A DNA stretch of 64,000 bases. Source: Streptomyces sp. NBC_01353 (GTDB lineage Bacteria; Actinomycetota; Actinomycetes; Streptomycetales; Streptomycetaceae). The stretch is taken from contig NZ_CP108352.1 in assembly GCF_036237275.1 (NCBI RefSeq), positions 5,766,001 through 5,830,000 of the forward strand. Reading direction: 5' to 3'. The first letter of the stretch is position 1, and each line of letters starts with the position of its first letter. A program made the translations under genes and the position numbers. Positions 42,845 to 53,385 of the stretch are shown in pieces. The notes below the pieces were generated by a model. That model did not search any database and was not told the DNA's origin. It saw only the letters and a program-made list of their open reading frames with translations.

Positions 42845-44107
42845 ATGAGAGTGGCGGAACGCATACCCGCGCTCCTGCGTGAGCGGTCTTTCCGGCGCTA
42901 CTGGACCGGTCAGACCATCTCGCTCGTCGGGGACCAGATCTCCCTCATCGCGATCCCACTCGCCGCTGTGCTCGTGCTCGGTGCCGACGCCGCGGAGATG
43001 GGCTGGCTCAAGACCGCCGAACTGCTGCCCGCGCTGCTGCTCAACCTGCCGCTGGGAGCCTGGGCCGACCGGCAGGCCCGCCGTCGGCGCGCCATGATCG
43101 CCGCGGATCTCGCACGGGCCGCCCTGCTGCTGACGCTCCCGGTCGCGTACGTGCTCGACACACTCACCCTGGGCCAGCTCTACGCCGTCGCCTTCGGGGT
43201 GGGCGCCCTGACCGTGCTCTTCGAGGCGTGCAACGTCACGCTGTTCGTGGCGCTCGTCCCGACCGAGCGCTATGTGCAGGCGAACTCACTGGTCAATGGC
43301 AGCCGTTCGATGTCGTGGCTGGCGGGACCAGGGGCGGGCGGTCTGCTCGTGCAGTTCCTCACCGCGCCCTTCGCCCTGCTCGCCGACGCCCTCACGTACC
43401 TGGTCTCGGCCGGCTACCTGGCCCGGATCAAGCCCGTGGAACCGCCACCCTCGCCGGTCGGCAAGGGCCACTTCACCGAGGGCCTGCGCTGGGTCGTCCG
43501 CAACGCGTCCATGCGGGCGCTGTTCGCCGCCTCCGGGGCGATCCAGTTCTTCAACTTCATGTTCCACACCCTGTTCGTGCTGTACGCCACGACCGAACTC
43601 GGCCTGAGCGCGGGCGTGCTCGGCGCGGTCCTCGGCGCGGGAGCCGTCGGCGGGCTGATCGGGGCCGCGGGCAGCGGGGTGGTCGTACGACGCTTCGGGA
43701 TCGGCCCGTCCATCGTCGTCGGCTTCCTCGGCTTCACCGTGCCCCTGCTGCTGATACCGCTCGCGGAGGGTCCGACACCCCTGGTCGTCGGCCTGCTGTT
43801 CGCGGCCGAGTTCCTCTCGTGCGCGGCCGTCATGGTCGTCGACATCGCAGCGGGGTCTTTCCAGATGGCGCTGATACCCGACGCCGTCCGGGCGCGGGTG
43901 ATGGGTGCCTACCGCACCCTCAACCACGGGTTCCGTCCCGTCGGCGCGCTCATCGGGGGCCTGCTCGGCACGGCCGTCGGGCTGCGGCCGACGCTCTGGA
44001 TCGCCACCGCCGGAGCCGTACTCGCCGTGCTGTGGCTGCTGCCCTCGCCGCTGCCGCGGACGCGTGAACTGCCCGCGCCGGCCGAGGATCCGGTGCCCGC
44101 TGCCTGA
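42845..44107 (+). CDS. MFS transporter
   Basis: A 420-residue transporter with about 12 hydrophobic segments, of the MFS_3/enterobactin-exporter-like type (RSFRRYWTGQTISLVGDQISLIAIPLAAVLVLGADAAEMG at the start; NLPLGAWADRQARRRRAMIAADLARAALLL containing motif A). It begins 3 nt after the ArsR-like regulator gene. A macrolide or siderophore substrate is possible from family membership, but nothing in the sequence decides this. Confidence 0.92.
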   Translation: MRVAERIPALLRERSFRRYWTGQTISLVGDQISLIAIPLAAVLVLGADAAEMGWLKTAELLPALLLNLPLGAWADRQARRRRAMIAADLARAALLLTLPVAYVLDTLTLGQLYAVAFGVGALTVLFEACNVTLFVALVPTERYVQANSLVNGSRSMSWLAGPGAGGLLVQFLTAPFALLADALTYLVSAGYLARIKPVEPPPSPVGKGHFTEGLRWVVRNASMRALFAASGAIQFFNFMFHTLFVLYATTELGLSAGVLGAVLGAGAVGGLIGAAGSGVVVRRFGIGPSIVVGFLGFTVPLLLIPLAEGPTPLVVGLLFAAEFLSCAAVMVVDIAAGSFQMALIPDAVRARVMGAYRTLNHGFRPVGALIGGLLGTAVGLRPTLWIATAGAVLAVLWLLPSPLPRTRELPAPAEDPVPAA

Positions 44108-44130
44108 GGGCGAGGTGGGAGGAGGGCAGG

Positions 44131-44607
44131 TCAGACCAGCCACTCGCCGTCGTGCATCAGCACCCGCTCGGGCAGTTCGTTCACCTCGCGCCAGGCCTTC
44201 ACCGACCTGAGGGTGATCCGGAGGTAGACCCAGGCGGATTGGTCGCGGGGATCCCAGGCCAGCTTGGTCGCGAATGCGTCGGCGGAGGCCTTCGGCAGGT
44301 CGGAGCCCTCCACCTTCTCCGCCGTCCCCTCGATCAGCACCACGTCACGGGTGTGGCCGAGGCTGATCCGGACCTCACCGTTCGGGGTGAGGTTGCGGGC
44401 CGTGGGGTTGTTCCGCCTCGTGCAGAGCAGCAGCGTTCCCTTGTCGATCCGGCCGTCCTGGACGTCCCAGACGAAGGACAGCGGCACCAGACACGGTTCG
44501 TCGTGGGCGGACGCGGTCGCGACCCAGAGGTCCTTGTCCTGCCGGAGTCGGGTGAGGACGTTCTGCTTGCGCTCAGTGCGGGGGTGGGGCGGTTCAAGAT
44601 CGCTCAT
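44131..44607 (-). CDS. Pyridoxamine 5'-phosphate oxidase family (FMN/F420-binding) protein
   Basis: A 158-residue split-barrel flavin/F420-binding protein: RLRQDKDLWVATASAHDEPCLVPLSFVWD, LLLCTRRNNPTARNLTPNGEVRISLGHTRDVVLIEGTAE and a C-terminal WVYLRITLRSVKAWREVNEL are typical of PPOX-class proteins of actinobacteria. ATG 44607 is chosen because TACGGT lies 7 nt before it, giving a leaderless mRNA; an in-frame GTG three codons upstream overlaps that element. Substrate unknown. Confidence 0.88.
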   Translation of the reverse strand: MSDLEPPHPRTERKQNVLTRLRQDKDLWVATASAHDEPCLVPLSFVWDVQDGRIDKGTLLLCTRRNNPTARNLTPNGEVRISLGHTRDVVLIEGTAEKVEGSDLPKASADAFATKLAWDPRDQSAWVYLRITLRSVKAWREVNELPERVLMHDGEWLV

Positions 44608-44614
44608 GGCTCGC

Positions 44615-44620
44615 ACCGTA
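44615..44620 (-). promoter_or_regulatory. -10 element of the PPOX-family gene
   Basis: TACGGT on the minus strand, 7 nt before the ATG at 44607. Confidence 0.5.
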
Positions 44621-44705
44621 GCCGCGCGGATCGGACGGCGCCTCGGGCAACGGGCCTAGGACCAGAGCCTCATGGGCGGTCGGACCAGGCCCGGCGCATC
44701 TCCGC

Positions 44706-45287
44706 ATGAGCACCGACACCCAGCCGGTCCCCGACGTGATCTCGCGCTTCGCCCGTTCCTTCATCCGCTCCCGGCTCACCGAGGAGGGCCGGATCACCCT
44801 CAGCGGCCGGAAGCCGGTCACGCACGTGAACGGCGAGCGGACCGAGCGGGTGGTCAAGAGCGAGGGGGACGGGGAGGTGCGGGCGGTGTGCCGCGACCGG
44901 TTCGGCATCGAGATCAGCGAACTGCCCTTGCCTCCGGCGGACCGCGCGGACCGCGCCGGAGGCACGGGCAGTCGAAGCCTCGCGTGCGTGACCCCGGTCA
45001 GGGGGCCTCCAGCCAGCCCTCGTACTCCGCAGCCAGCGCGTCCAGCGCCGCGGAGTCCAGCCGGCCCTGCGGGTCCTCGACGACCACCAGCCACTGCGCG
45101 TCCTCGGCGTCGTCCTCGCCGGCCAGCGCGTCCCGTACGAGCTGAGGCTCCTCGGCGACGCCGAAGCGGGCGGGCAGTTCTTCGGCGACCTCCTCGGCGG
45201 CGTCGCGGTCGGGCAGTACCAGTACGTGTCGTTCGCTCACCCCGCCATTCTCGGGCATGGCTGTCAGTGGCCCGTGGGATGCTGTGA
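44706..45287 (+). CDS. Uncharacterised protein with doubtful 3' half
   Basis: The frame encodes 193 residues. The first 95 (MSTDTQPVPDVISRFARSFIRSRLTEEGRITLSGRKPVTHVNGERTERVVKSEGDGEVRAVCRDRFGIEISELPLPPADRA) have normal Streptomyces codon use. After about base 44990 the third positions lose their GC bias and the product becomes a Pro/Arg-rich run opposite the gene at 44998-45240. The original stop was probably lost by a small frameshift or mutation near 44980, so the true product may be about 95 residues. No family recognised. Confidence 0.5.
   Translation: MSTDTQPVPDVISRFARSFIRSRLTEEGRITLSGRKPVTHVNGERTERVVKSEGDGEVRAVCRDRFGIEISELPLPPADRADRAGGTGSRSLACVTPVRGPPASPRTPQPARPAPRSPAGPAGPRRPPATARPRRRPRRPARPVRAEAPRRRRSGRAVLRRPPRRRRGRAVPVRVVRSPRHSRAWLSVARGML
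44998..45240 (-). CDS. Small acidic protein of unknown function
   Basis: An 80-residue product, MSERHVLVLPDRDAAEEVAEELPARFGVAEEPQLVRDALAGEDDAEDAQWLVVVEDPQGRLDSAALDALAAEYEGWLEAP, very acidic and without cysteines or membrane segments. GTG 45240 is taken as start; ATG 45258 would add six residues. It diverges from holA, with about 50 bp between the starts, and overlaps the 3' part of the plus-strand frame at 44706. I do not recognise the family. Confidence 0.72.
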   Translation of the reverse strand: MSERHVLVLPDRDAAEEVAEELPARFGVAEEPQLVRDALAGEDDAEDAQWLVVVEDPQGRLDSAALDALAAEYEGWLEAP

Positions 45288-45291
45288 AGCG

Positions 45292-46278
45292 ATGGCCACC
45301 AGGAAGAATTCGACCGACGACCTCCTCGCCCCCGTCACGCTCGCCGTGGGCCAGGAGGACCTGCTCCTCGACCGCGCCGTCCAGGAGGTGGTGGCGGCCG
45401 CCCGGGCCGTCGACGCCGACACGGACGTACGGGACCTCACCTCCGACCAGCTCCAGCCCGGGACGCTGGCGGAGCTGACGAGCCCCTCGCTCTTCGCCGA
45501 GCGCAAGGTCCTGGTCGTGCGGAACGCGCAGGATCTGACCGCGGACACGATCAAGGACGTCAAGGCGTACCTCGACGCGCCCTTCGAGGAGATCACGCTC
45601 GTGCTGCTCCACGCGGGCGGCGCCAAGGGCAAGGGGCTCCTGGACGCGGCGCGGAAGGCGGGCGCGCGGGAGGTGGCCTGCCCGAAGACGACGAAGCCGG
45701 CGGAGCGGCTGACGTTCGTACGGCAGGAGTTCCGGGCGCTGGGGCGTTCGGCCACGCCCGAGGCGTGCCAGGCGCTGGTCGACTCGATCGGCAGCGACCT
45801 GCGGGAGCTGGCGTCGGCGGTGTCGCAGCTGACGGCGGACGTCGAGGGGACGATCGACGAGGCGATCGTCGGGCGGTACTACACGGGGCGGGCGGAGGCG
45901 TCGTCGTTCAACGTCGCGGACCGCGCGGTGGAGGGGCGGGCGGCGGAGGCCCTGGAGGCGCTGCGCTGGTCGCTCTCGACCGGCGTCCCGCCGGTCCTGA
46001 TCACCAGCGCGCTGGCGCAGGGCGTCCGGGCGATCGGCAAGCTGTCGGCGGCGCGGGGCGGGCGGCCCGCCGATCTTGCACGGGAGCTCGGGATGCCACC
46101 GTGGAAGATCGACCGCGTTCGGCAGCAGATGCGGGGCTGGACCCCGGACGGGGTCTCGCTGGCGCTGCGGGCGGTGGCGGAGGCGGACGCGGGTGTGAAG
46201 GGCGGGGGGGACGACCCGGAGTACGCGCTGGAGAAGGCGGTTGTGGCGGTGGCGCGGGCGGCGCGGCTGCGGCGGTAG
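45292..46278 (+). CDS. holA: DNA polymerase III subunit delta
   Basis: Clamp-loader delta subunit, 328 residues. It has the family's three-part layout: VTLAVGQEDLLLDRAVQEVV at the N terminus, SLFAERKVLVVRNAQDL, then FVRQEFRALGRSATPEACQALVDSIGSDLRELASAVSQL (about 140-180) and the C-terminal collar (AEALEALRWSLSTGVPPVLITSALAQGVRAIGKL). As usual for delta there is no Walker A motif. ATG 45292 has no clear Shine-Dalgarno. comEC-holA-rpsT-lepA is a common order, here with several genes inserted between comEC and holA. Confidence 0.93.
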   Translation: MATRKNSTDDLLAPVTLAVGQEDLLLDRAVQEVVAAARAVDADTDVRDLTSDQLQPGTLAELTSPSLFAERKVLVVRNAQDLTADTIKDVKAYLDAPFEEITLVLLHAGGAKGKGLLDAARKAGAREVACPKTTKPAERLTFVRQEFRALGRSATPEACQALVDSIGSDLRELASAVSQLTADVEGTIDEAIVGRYYTGRAEASSFNVADRAVEGRAAEALEALRWSLSTGVPPVLITSALAQGVRAIGKLSAARGGRPADLARELGMPPWKIDRVRQQMRGWTPDGVSLALRAVAEADAGVKGGGDDPEYALEKAVVAVARAARLRR

Positions 46279-46529
46279 CCGCGGGGGCGGTGTGGGGCGC
46301 GGCGGGGGCGGTGCGGGTGCGTGGTGCCGGGGGCGGTTGATTCCCCCACCCCACCCCTTCCCGAAACCCTGCCGGGGGCTGGTGGGGATTGACCCCCTCC
46401 CGGGGCTCCGCCCCGGCCCCACCGGGAAGCAGCGGCTTCGCGCGGCGCCGGAAGCGCTTGGGCCCCGCCGGAGTCCTGGAGGCTTCGCTGCCGCGTTGGC
46501 GGGGCCCGGCTCCCCGCGGGTTGCGGTGG

Positions 46530-46990
46530 CCTCCCGCCCGCGGTGTGCCTGCTGTCGTCGGAGGCGAGGTGGCTCCGGGCTGCGCCGGCAGGGCCACCCC
46601 GTCGGGGACGCGGCGGCTTCGCACCGCTGGAAGTGCCCGGGCCCGTGGGTTCGCGGTGGCTTCGCGCGGCGCGGTGGGTCCCGTTCGTCGGAGGTGCGGT
46701 GGCTTCGCGCCGCGCTGGAAGTGCCCGGGGCCGTGGGTTTGCGGCAGCTTCGCGCCGCGCGGTGCGTCCCGTTCCCGTCGGAGGTGCGGTGGCTTCGCGC
46801 CGCGCTGGAAGTGCCCGGGCCTGTGGGTTCGCGGTGGCTTCGCGCGGTGCGGTGGGTCCCGTTCCCGCCGGAGGCGCGGAGGCCTCGCGAGGCGCTGGAA
46901 GTACCGGGTCCCGTGGGCTCGCGGCAGCTTCGCTCCGCGCGGTGGGTACCGTTCCCGTCGGCAGCGCGGCGGCTTCGTGACGTGCTCGCA
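46530..46990. repeat. 45/90-bp tandem repeats between holA and rpsT
   Basis: The word GCTGGAAGT or a close variant occurs at 46626, 46714, 46804, 46894 and 46984, a period of 88-90 bp. Each 90-bp unit is two related 45-bp halves, both containing a GGCTTCGCGCCGCGC-type core. Both strands carry long open frames through it only because 45 and 90 are multiples of three. The 250 bp before it (46279-46530) are GC-rich and hold nothing I can identify. Confidence 0.82.
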
Positions 46991-47048
46991 GCGCCCGGCA
47001 TCATGTGGGGTCGGGAGGGACCGGACCCCTCCCTGGCCGCTGTCCGCG

Positions 47049-47106
47049 CGTACGACGAAGGCCCCGCGTCTCCTGGGGAAGGAGGGCGCGGGGCCTTGTC
47101 GTACGG
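47049..47106 (-). terminator. Terminator after rpsT
   Basis: 47049-47068 pairs with 47087-47106 with one bulged base. The foot is CGTACGAC/GTCGTACG and the apex has CTCC/GGAG, the same design as the terminator at 6821. Confidence 0.82.
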
Positions 47107-47114
47107 CTGGTGGG

Positions 47115-47150
47115 CTCGTACACGCGTGGCGAACGCGTGTCGCGTACGAG
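47115..47150 (-). other. Hairpin in the rpsT 3' region
   Basis: CTCGTAC (47115-47121) pairs with GTACGAG (47144-47150), with ACGCGT repeats inside. It lies between the rpsT stop and the main terminator and may be a first terminator or a 3'-protecting structure. Confidence 0.5.
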
Positions 47151-47217
47151 TCCGGGGGGCCGGTTGGGAGCGGGAGAGAGGGCCCGCTGGGTCCCGTCCG
47201 GCGTTACATCAGAGAGC

Positions 47218-47484
47218 TCAGCCCTGCAGAGCGGCAACCTTGGTGGCCAGCGCCGACTTCTTGTTGGCGGCGGCGTTCTTGTGGATGACGCCCTTCGAGA
47301 CAGCCTTGTCGAGCGCGCGGGAGGCGGCGCGAGAAGCCACGACGGCCTTCTCGACGTCACCCGCGGCGACGGCCTCGCGGGCCTTGCGGATCGCGGTCTT
47401 GAGCGAGGACTTGACGGCCTTGTTGCGCAGGCGCGCCTTCTCGTTCGTCTTGTTCCGCTTGATCTGGGACTTGATGTTCGCCAC
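47218..47484 (-). CDS. rpsT: 30S ribosomal protein S20
   Basis: An 88-residue, very basic helical protein: [39 protein letters not shown] ... [24 protein letters not shown], the full S20 signature. It binds 16S rRNA early in 30S assembly. It starts at GTG behind an AAAGG stretch. It diverges from lepA and is followed by two hairpins. Confidence 0.98.
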   Translation of the reverse strand: MANIKSQIKRNKTNEKARLRNKAVKSSLKTAIRKAREAVAAGDVEKAVVASRAASRALDKAVSKGVIHKNAAANKKSALATKVAALQG

Positions 47485-47668
47485 GAAAGAGCCTTTTCAG
47501 GTTCGGTGTTGTTTCTGAGGTGTGCCTCTTCGCTGAGAGGGCGTACGAGACACAGCTGTCCACGATATCAGGGGGGCTAACCTCTGCCCAAACCGAGCGG
47601 AGTCGCTCACTCATGGGACCATGGAGCCTACGTATCGATCCGACCATCGCCCCGAGACGAGACCCTGC

Positions 47669-49540
47669 GTGCCCGCGACTCCTACCCACGTGCCTGAGCC
47701 GAGCCGTACCGACCCGGCGCTGATCCGCAATTTCTGCATCATCGCGCACATCGACCACGGCAAGTCCACGCTTGCCGACCGGATGCTCCAGCTGACCGGG
47801 GTGGTCGACCAGCGGCAGATGCGCGCCCAGTACCTCGACCGGATGGACATCGAGCGCGAGCGCGGCATCACGATCAAGTCCCAGGCGGTCCGTCTTCCCT
47901 GGGCGCCCACCGAGGGCGAGGGCCAGGGGAAGACCCACATCCTCAACATGATCGACACCCCCGGGCACGTCGACTTCACCTACGAGGTCTCGCGGTCCCT
48001 GGCCGCCTGTGAGGGCACGGTCCTGCTCGTCGACGCGGCCCAGGGCATCGAGGCGCAGACCCTCGCGAACCTGTACCTCGCGATGGAGAACGACCTGACG
48101 ATCGTTCCCGTGCTGAACAAGATCGACCTGCCCGCCGCGCAGCCGGAGAAGTTCTCCGAGGAGCTCGCCAACCTCATCGGCTGCCAGCCCGAGGACGTGC
48201 TCAAGGTCTCGGCCAAGACGGGTCTCGGTGTCGAGGCGCTCCTCGACCGCGTCGTCGCGAACGTGCCGGCCCCCGTCGGTGTCGCCGACGCGCCCGCCCG
48301 CGCGATGATCTTCGACTCCGTCTACGACTCGTACCGCGGTGTCGTGACGTACGTCCGTGTCGTCGACGGCCAGCTCAACAAGCGCGAGCGCATCAAGATG
48401 ATGTCGACCGGCGCCACCCACGAGCTGCTCGAGATCGGTGTCTCGTCCCCGGAGATGACGTCGTCCGACGGTCTCGGCGTCGGCGAGGTCGGTTACCTCA
48501 TCACCGGTGTGAAGGACGTCCGCCAGTCCAAGGTCGGTGACACGATCACCTCCCTGAGCAAGGGCGCCACCGAGGCGCTCGGCGGCTACAAGGACCCCAA
48601 GCCGATGGTGTTCTCGGGCCTCTACCCGCTGGACGGCTCGGAGTACCCGGACCTCCGTGAGGCCCTCGACAAGCTGCAGCTCAACGACGCCGCGCTGGTC
48701 TACGAGCCGGAGACCTCCGCGGCCCTCGGCTTCGGCTTCCGCGTCGGCTTCCTCGGCCTGCTCCACCTGGACGTGATCCGGGAGCGGCTGGAGCGCGAGT
48801 TCGGTCTCGACCTGATCGCCACCGCCCCCAACGTGGTCTACCGCGTGACCATGGAGGACGGCAGCGAGCACACGGTCACGAACCCGAGCGAGTTCCCCGA
48901 GGGCAAGATCAACGACGTGTACGAGCCCGTCGTGCGCGCCACGATCCTCGCCCCGAGCGAGTTCATCGGCGCGATCATGGAGCTCTGCCAGACCCGTCGC
49001 GGCACCCTCCTCGGCATGGACTACCTCTCCGAGGACCGCGTCGAGATCCGCTACACCCTGCCCCTCGCCGAGATCGTCTTCGACTTCTTCGACCAGCTGA
49101 AGTCCAAGACGCGCGGTTACGCCTCCCTCGACTACGAGCCCACCGGCGAGCAGGCGTCCAGCCTGGTCAAGGTCGACATCCTGCTGCACGGCGACAAGGT
49201 CGACGCCTTCTCCGCCGTCACCCACAAGGACGCCGCGTACGCGTACGGCGTGCGGCTCGTCGCCAAGCTCCGCGAGCTCATCCCGCGGCAGGCCTTCGAG
49301 GTGCCGATCCAGGCCGCGATCGGCTCCCGGGTGATCGCCCGTGAGACCATCCGCGCCATCCGCAAGGACGTCCTCGCCAAGTGCTACGGCGGTGACATCT
49401 CCCGTAAGCGGAAGCTGCTGGAGAAGCAGAAGGAAGGCAAGAAGCGGATGAAGATGGTCGGCTCCGTGGAGGTCCCGCAGGAGGCCTTCATCGCCGTGCT
49501 GTCGAGCGACGACTCCGCGGGCGGCAAGTCCAAGAAGTGA
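47669..49540 (+). CDS. lepA: Elongation factor 4 (LepA) GTPase
   Basis: A 623-residue translational GTPase that can back-translocate or help ribosomes during stress and assembly. G1 is AHIDHGKST, the effector region [13 protein letters not shown]3 DTPGH and G4 NKID. The LepA-specific C-terminal domain is present ([71 protein letters not shown]). GTG 47669 gives [16 protein letters not shown], matching the usual Streptomyces N terminus as I recall it; ATG 47621 would add 16 residues. Confidence 0.96.
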   Translation: MPATPTHVPEPSRTDPALIRNFCIIAHIDHGKSTLADRMLQLTGVVDQRQMRAQYLDRMDIERERGITIKSQAVRLPWAPTEGEGQGKTHILNMIDTPGHVDFTYEVSRSLAACEGTVLLVDAAQGIEAQTLANLYLAMENDLTIVPVLNKIDLPAAQPEKFSEELANLIGCQPEDVLKVSAKTGLGVEALLDRVVANVPAPVGVADAPARAMIFDSVYDSYRGVVTYVRVVDGQLNKRERIKMMSTGATHELLEIGVSSPEMTSSDGLGVGEVGYLITGVKDVRQSKVGDTITSLSKGATEALGGYKDPKPMVFSGLYPLDGSEYPDLREALDKLQLNDAALVYEPETSAALGFGFRVGFLGLLHLDVIRERLEREFGLDLIATAPNVVYRVTMEDGSEHTVTNPSEFPEGKINDVYEPVVRATILAPSEFIGAIMELCQTRRGTLLGMDYLSEDRVEIRYTLPLAEIVFDFFDQLKSKTRGYASLDYEPTGEQASSLVKVDILLHGDKVDAFSAVTHKDAAYAYGVRLVAKLRELIPRQAFEVPIQAAIGSRVIARETIRAIRKDVLAKCYGGDISRKRKLLEKQKEGKKRMKMVGSVEVPQEAFIAVLSSDDSAGGKSKK

Positions 49541-49575
49541 TCGGTAGTAATCAGCCAATCAGCTGACAGATACAT

Positions 49576-49613
49576 CGAACGGGCTCACGTGCGCACAGCG
49601 CGGGGCCCGTTCG
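49576..49613 (+). terminator. Terminator after lepA
   Basis: CGAACGGGC (49576-49584) pairs with GCCCGTTCG (49605-49613), followed by TTAT. Confidence 0.75.
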
Positions 49614-49694
49614 TTATGAACCGGGTATGAAGAGGCGGCCCGCAGCCTCTTACGCGCCGGACCTCGGCGCCTTACTCTGATCGCGGCTCGTAGG

Positions 49695-49709
49695 TTACTC
49701 GCCAGTTAA
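49695..49709 (+). promoter_or_regulatory. Dyad upstream of the acyl-CoA ligase gene
   Basis: TTACT-CGCC-AGTTAA is a near-palindrome 50 nt before the GTG start, in an AT-richer island (GTAGGTTACT...TTAATACG). It looks like a regulator binding site overlapping the promoter. Confidence 0.45.
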
Positions 49710-49758
49710 TACGCAGGAACGCACCGCCAGAACGCACCGCCGCCGCCCGGAGGACGTC

Positions 49759-51633
<1,875 letters not shown>

Positions 51634-51681
51634 CAAGGCCGGAGCTGACGAGGCCTGACAAGGCCTTCGGCCCCCGTGTGG

Positions 51682-51751
51682 CCTGGTCGTCGGGGTGACC
51701 TGGGTGCCCCGCGCGACCTGGTCGTCGGGGTGCCTGGGTTGCCCCGCGCGA
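51682..51751 (+). repeat. Two tandem 35-bp repeats before hemW
   Basis: Units starting CCTGGTCGTCGGGGTG at 51682 and 51717 both continue to CCCCGCGCGA. The preceding stretch (51640-51665) has short AAGGCC/TGACAAGGCC repeats. Confidence 0.65.
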
Positions 51752-51805
51752 CCCGGTTGTCCACAGGCCGGAGGGTTACCTCGGGCAGTACGGGACAATG
51801 GGCTC

Positions 51806-53038
51806 ATGCCTTCCGTACTGCCCGATGGTCAGCCCATGCCCGAGGACGGGGCGCTGCCCGCCCACGCCCTGGAAGGGGCCGGGGATCGGCCGCTCGGGTT
51901 CTATCTGCACGTGCCGTACTGCGCCACGCGGTGCGGCTACTGCGACTTCAACACGTACACCGCGAGCGAGCTGCGCGGTGCCGGTGGCGTGCTCGCCTCC
52001 CGGGACAACTACGCCGGGCAGGTCGTGGGGGAGATACGCCTCGCCCGGAAGGTGCTCGGCGACGACCCACGACCGGTGCGGACGGTCTTCGTGGGCGGCG
52101 GTACGCCCACACTGCTCGCGGCCGGCGATCTCGTACGGATGCTGGGGGCCATCCGGGACGAGTTCGGGCTCGCGGACGACGCCGAGGTGACGACCGAGGC
52201 GAACCCGGAGTCGGTGGATCCGGCGTATCTGGCCGAGCTGAGGGCCGGGGGCTTCAACCGGATCTCGTTCGGTATGCAGAGCGCCCGGCAGCACGTCCTG
52301 AAGGTCCTGGACCGTACGCACACGCCCGGGCGGCCCGAGGCGTGTGTCGCGGAGGCGCGGGCGGCGGGCTTCGATCACGTCAACCTGGATCTGATCTACG
52401 GCACGCCCGGGGAGTCCGACGACGACTGGCGTGCGTCGCTGGATGCGGCGATCGGCGCCGGGCCCGACCACGTCAGCGCGTACGCGCTGATCGTGGAGGA
52501 GGGGACGCAGCTGGCGCGGCGGATCCGGCGAGGCGAGGTGCCGATGACGGACGACGACGTGCACGCGGACCGTTATCTGATCGCGGACTCCGTCTTCGCG
52601 GAGGCCGGCTTCGAGTGGTACGAGGTGTCGAACTGGGCGACCTCGGAGGCCGGGCGGTGTCTGCACAACGAGCTGTACTGGCGCGGCGCCGACTGGTGGG
52701 GCGCGGGGCCGGGGGCGCACTCGCATGTCGGGGGCGTGCGGTGGTGGAACGTGAAGCACCCGGGTGCGTATGCGGCGGCGCTGACCTCCGGGAGGTCTCC
52801 TGGTGCGGGCCGCGAGGTCCTCTCCGCGGAGGACCGGCGCGTCGAGCGTGTGCTGCTCGAGCTTCGGCTGCGGGAGGGGTGCCCGTTGGAGCTCCTGAAG
52901 CCCGAGGGCCTCGCGGCGGCTGGGAGAGCCCTCGCGGACGGCCTCCTCGCGCCGGAGCCGTACGAGGCGGGGCGCGCGGTCCTGACCCTGCGGGGTCGGC
53001 TGCTCGCGGACGCGGTCGTTCGGGACCTGGTGGACTAG
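51806..53038 (+). CDS. hemW: HemW-type radical SAM protein
   Basis: A 410-residue radical SAM protein related to coproporphyrinogen III dehydrogenase. HemW proteins are now regarded as haem chaperones (family knowledge). The cluster motif CATRCGYC supplies C39, C43 and C46, with the family's fourth residue pattern CDFNTYT. GGGTPTLL, EANPESVD, RISFGMQSA and VNLDLIYGTPGE follow in the expected order, with a HemW C-terminal domain. ATG 51806 is used; the open frame upstream lacks coding bias. Confidence 0.94.
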   Translation: MPSVLPDGQPMPEDGALPAHALEGAGDRPLGFYLHVPYCATRCGYCDFNTYTASELRGAGGVLASRDNYAGQVVGEIRLARKVLGDDPRPVRTVFVGGGTPTLLAAGDLVRMLGAIRDEFGLADDAEVTTEANPESVDPAYLAELRAGGFNRISFGMQSARQHVLKVLDRTHTPGRPEACVAEARAAGFDHVNLDLIYGTPGESDDDWRASLDAAIGAGPDHVSAYALIVEEGTQLARRIRRGEVPMTDDDVHADRYLIADSVFAEAGFEWYEVSNWATSEAGRCLHNELYWRGADWWGAGPGAHSHVGGVRWWNVKHPGAYAAALTSGRSPGAGREVLSAEDRRVERVLLELRLREGCPLELLKPEGLAAAGRALADGLLAPEPYEAGRAVLTLRGRLLADAVVRDLVD

Positions 53039-53149
53039 GGCGCCGCGTGCTTGCGGGGCCTGTGAAGCGCCCACCTCGTGCGGGTGGCCTGCCAGGGCGC
53101 CGCCCGCGTGCGAGGGGCCTGAAACGGCGCCGCCCTTGTGGGTTGTGCC

Positions 53150-53370
53150 CACCCGTTCCGCCCTGCGGAACGATTGCCCACGGCGGCCGGGGTGGGTGGG
53201 CCCCGTCCTTTGGAACGATTGCCCACGACGGCCGGGGTGGGTGGGCCCGTCCTTTGGAACGATTGCCCACGACGGCCGGGGTGGGTGGGCCCCGTCCTGC
53301 GGAACGAATGCCCACAACGGTCCGGGTGGGTGGGCCTGCGGGTCAGTTGCCCACAACGGGTTCGGGGGAC
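53150..53370. repeat. 45-bp tandem repeats between hemW and the DUF3097-like gene
   Basis: The unit contains GGAACGATTGCCCAC followed by GGCCGGGGTGGGTGGGCCC. Copies start at 53167, 53212, 53256 and 53301, periods of 45, 44 and 45 bp, with a degenerate fifth copy to about 53370. The array fills most of the 347-bp gap between two convergent genes. No gene is supported here. Confidence 0.88.
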
Positions 53371-53385
53371 TTTCCGGTTCTCGTT

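Noticed and set aside
46241-47518. A 425-codon plus-strand frame coding 30-residue repeats (RWLRAALEVPGPVG...)
   Set aside because: The openness follows from a repeat length divisible by three; the minus strand is equally open, there is no ribosome binding site, and the frame runs through the rpsT terminator and gene.
51757-51765. TTGTCCACA, a DnaA-box sequence (also TGTGGATAA at 21978-21986 and a TTTTCCACA variant near 38555)
   Set aside because: Single isolated boxes occur by chance; no cluster, dnaA or dnaN is present, so this is not an origin.
53150-53370. Possible CRISPR array from regularly spaced repeats
   Set aside because: The whole 45-bp unit is repeated, with no variable spacers and no cas genes nearby.
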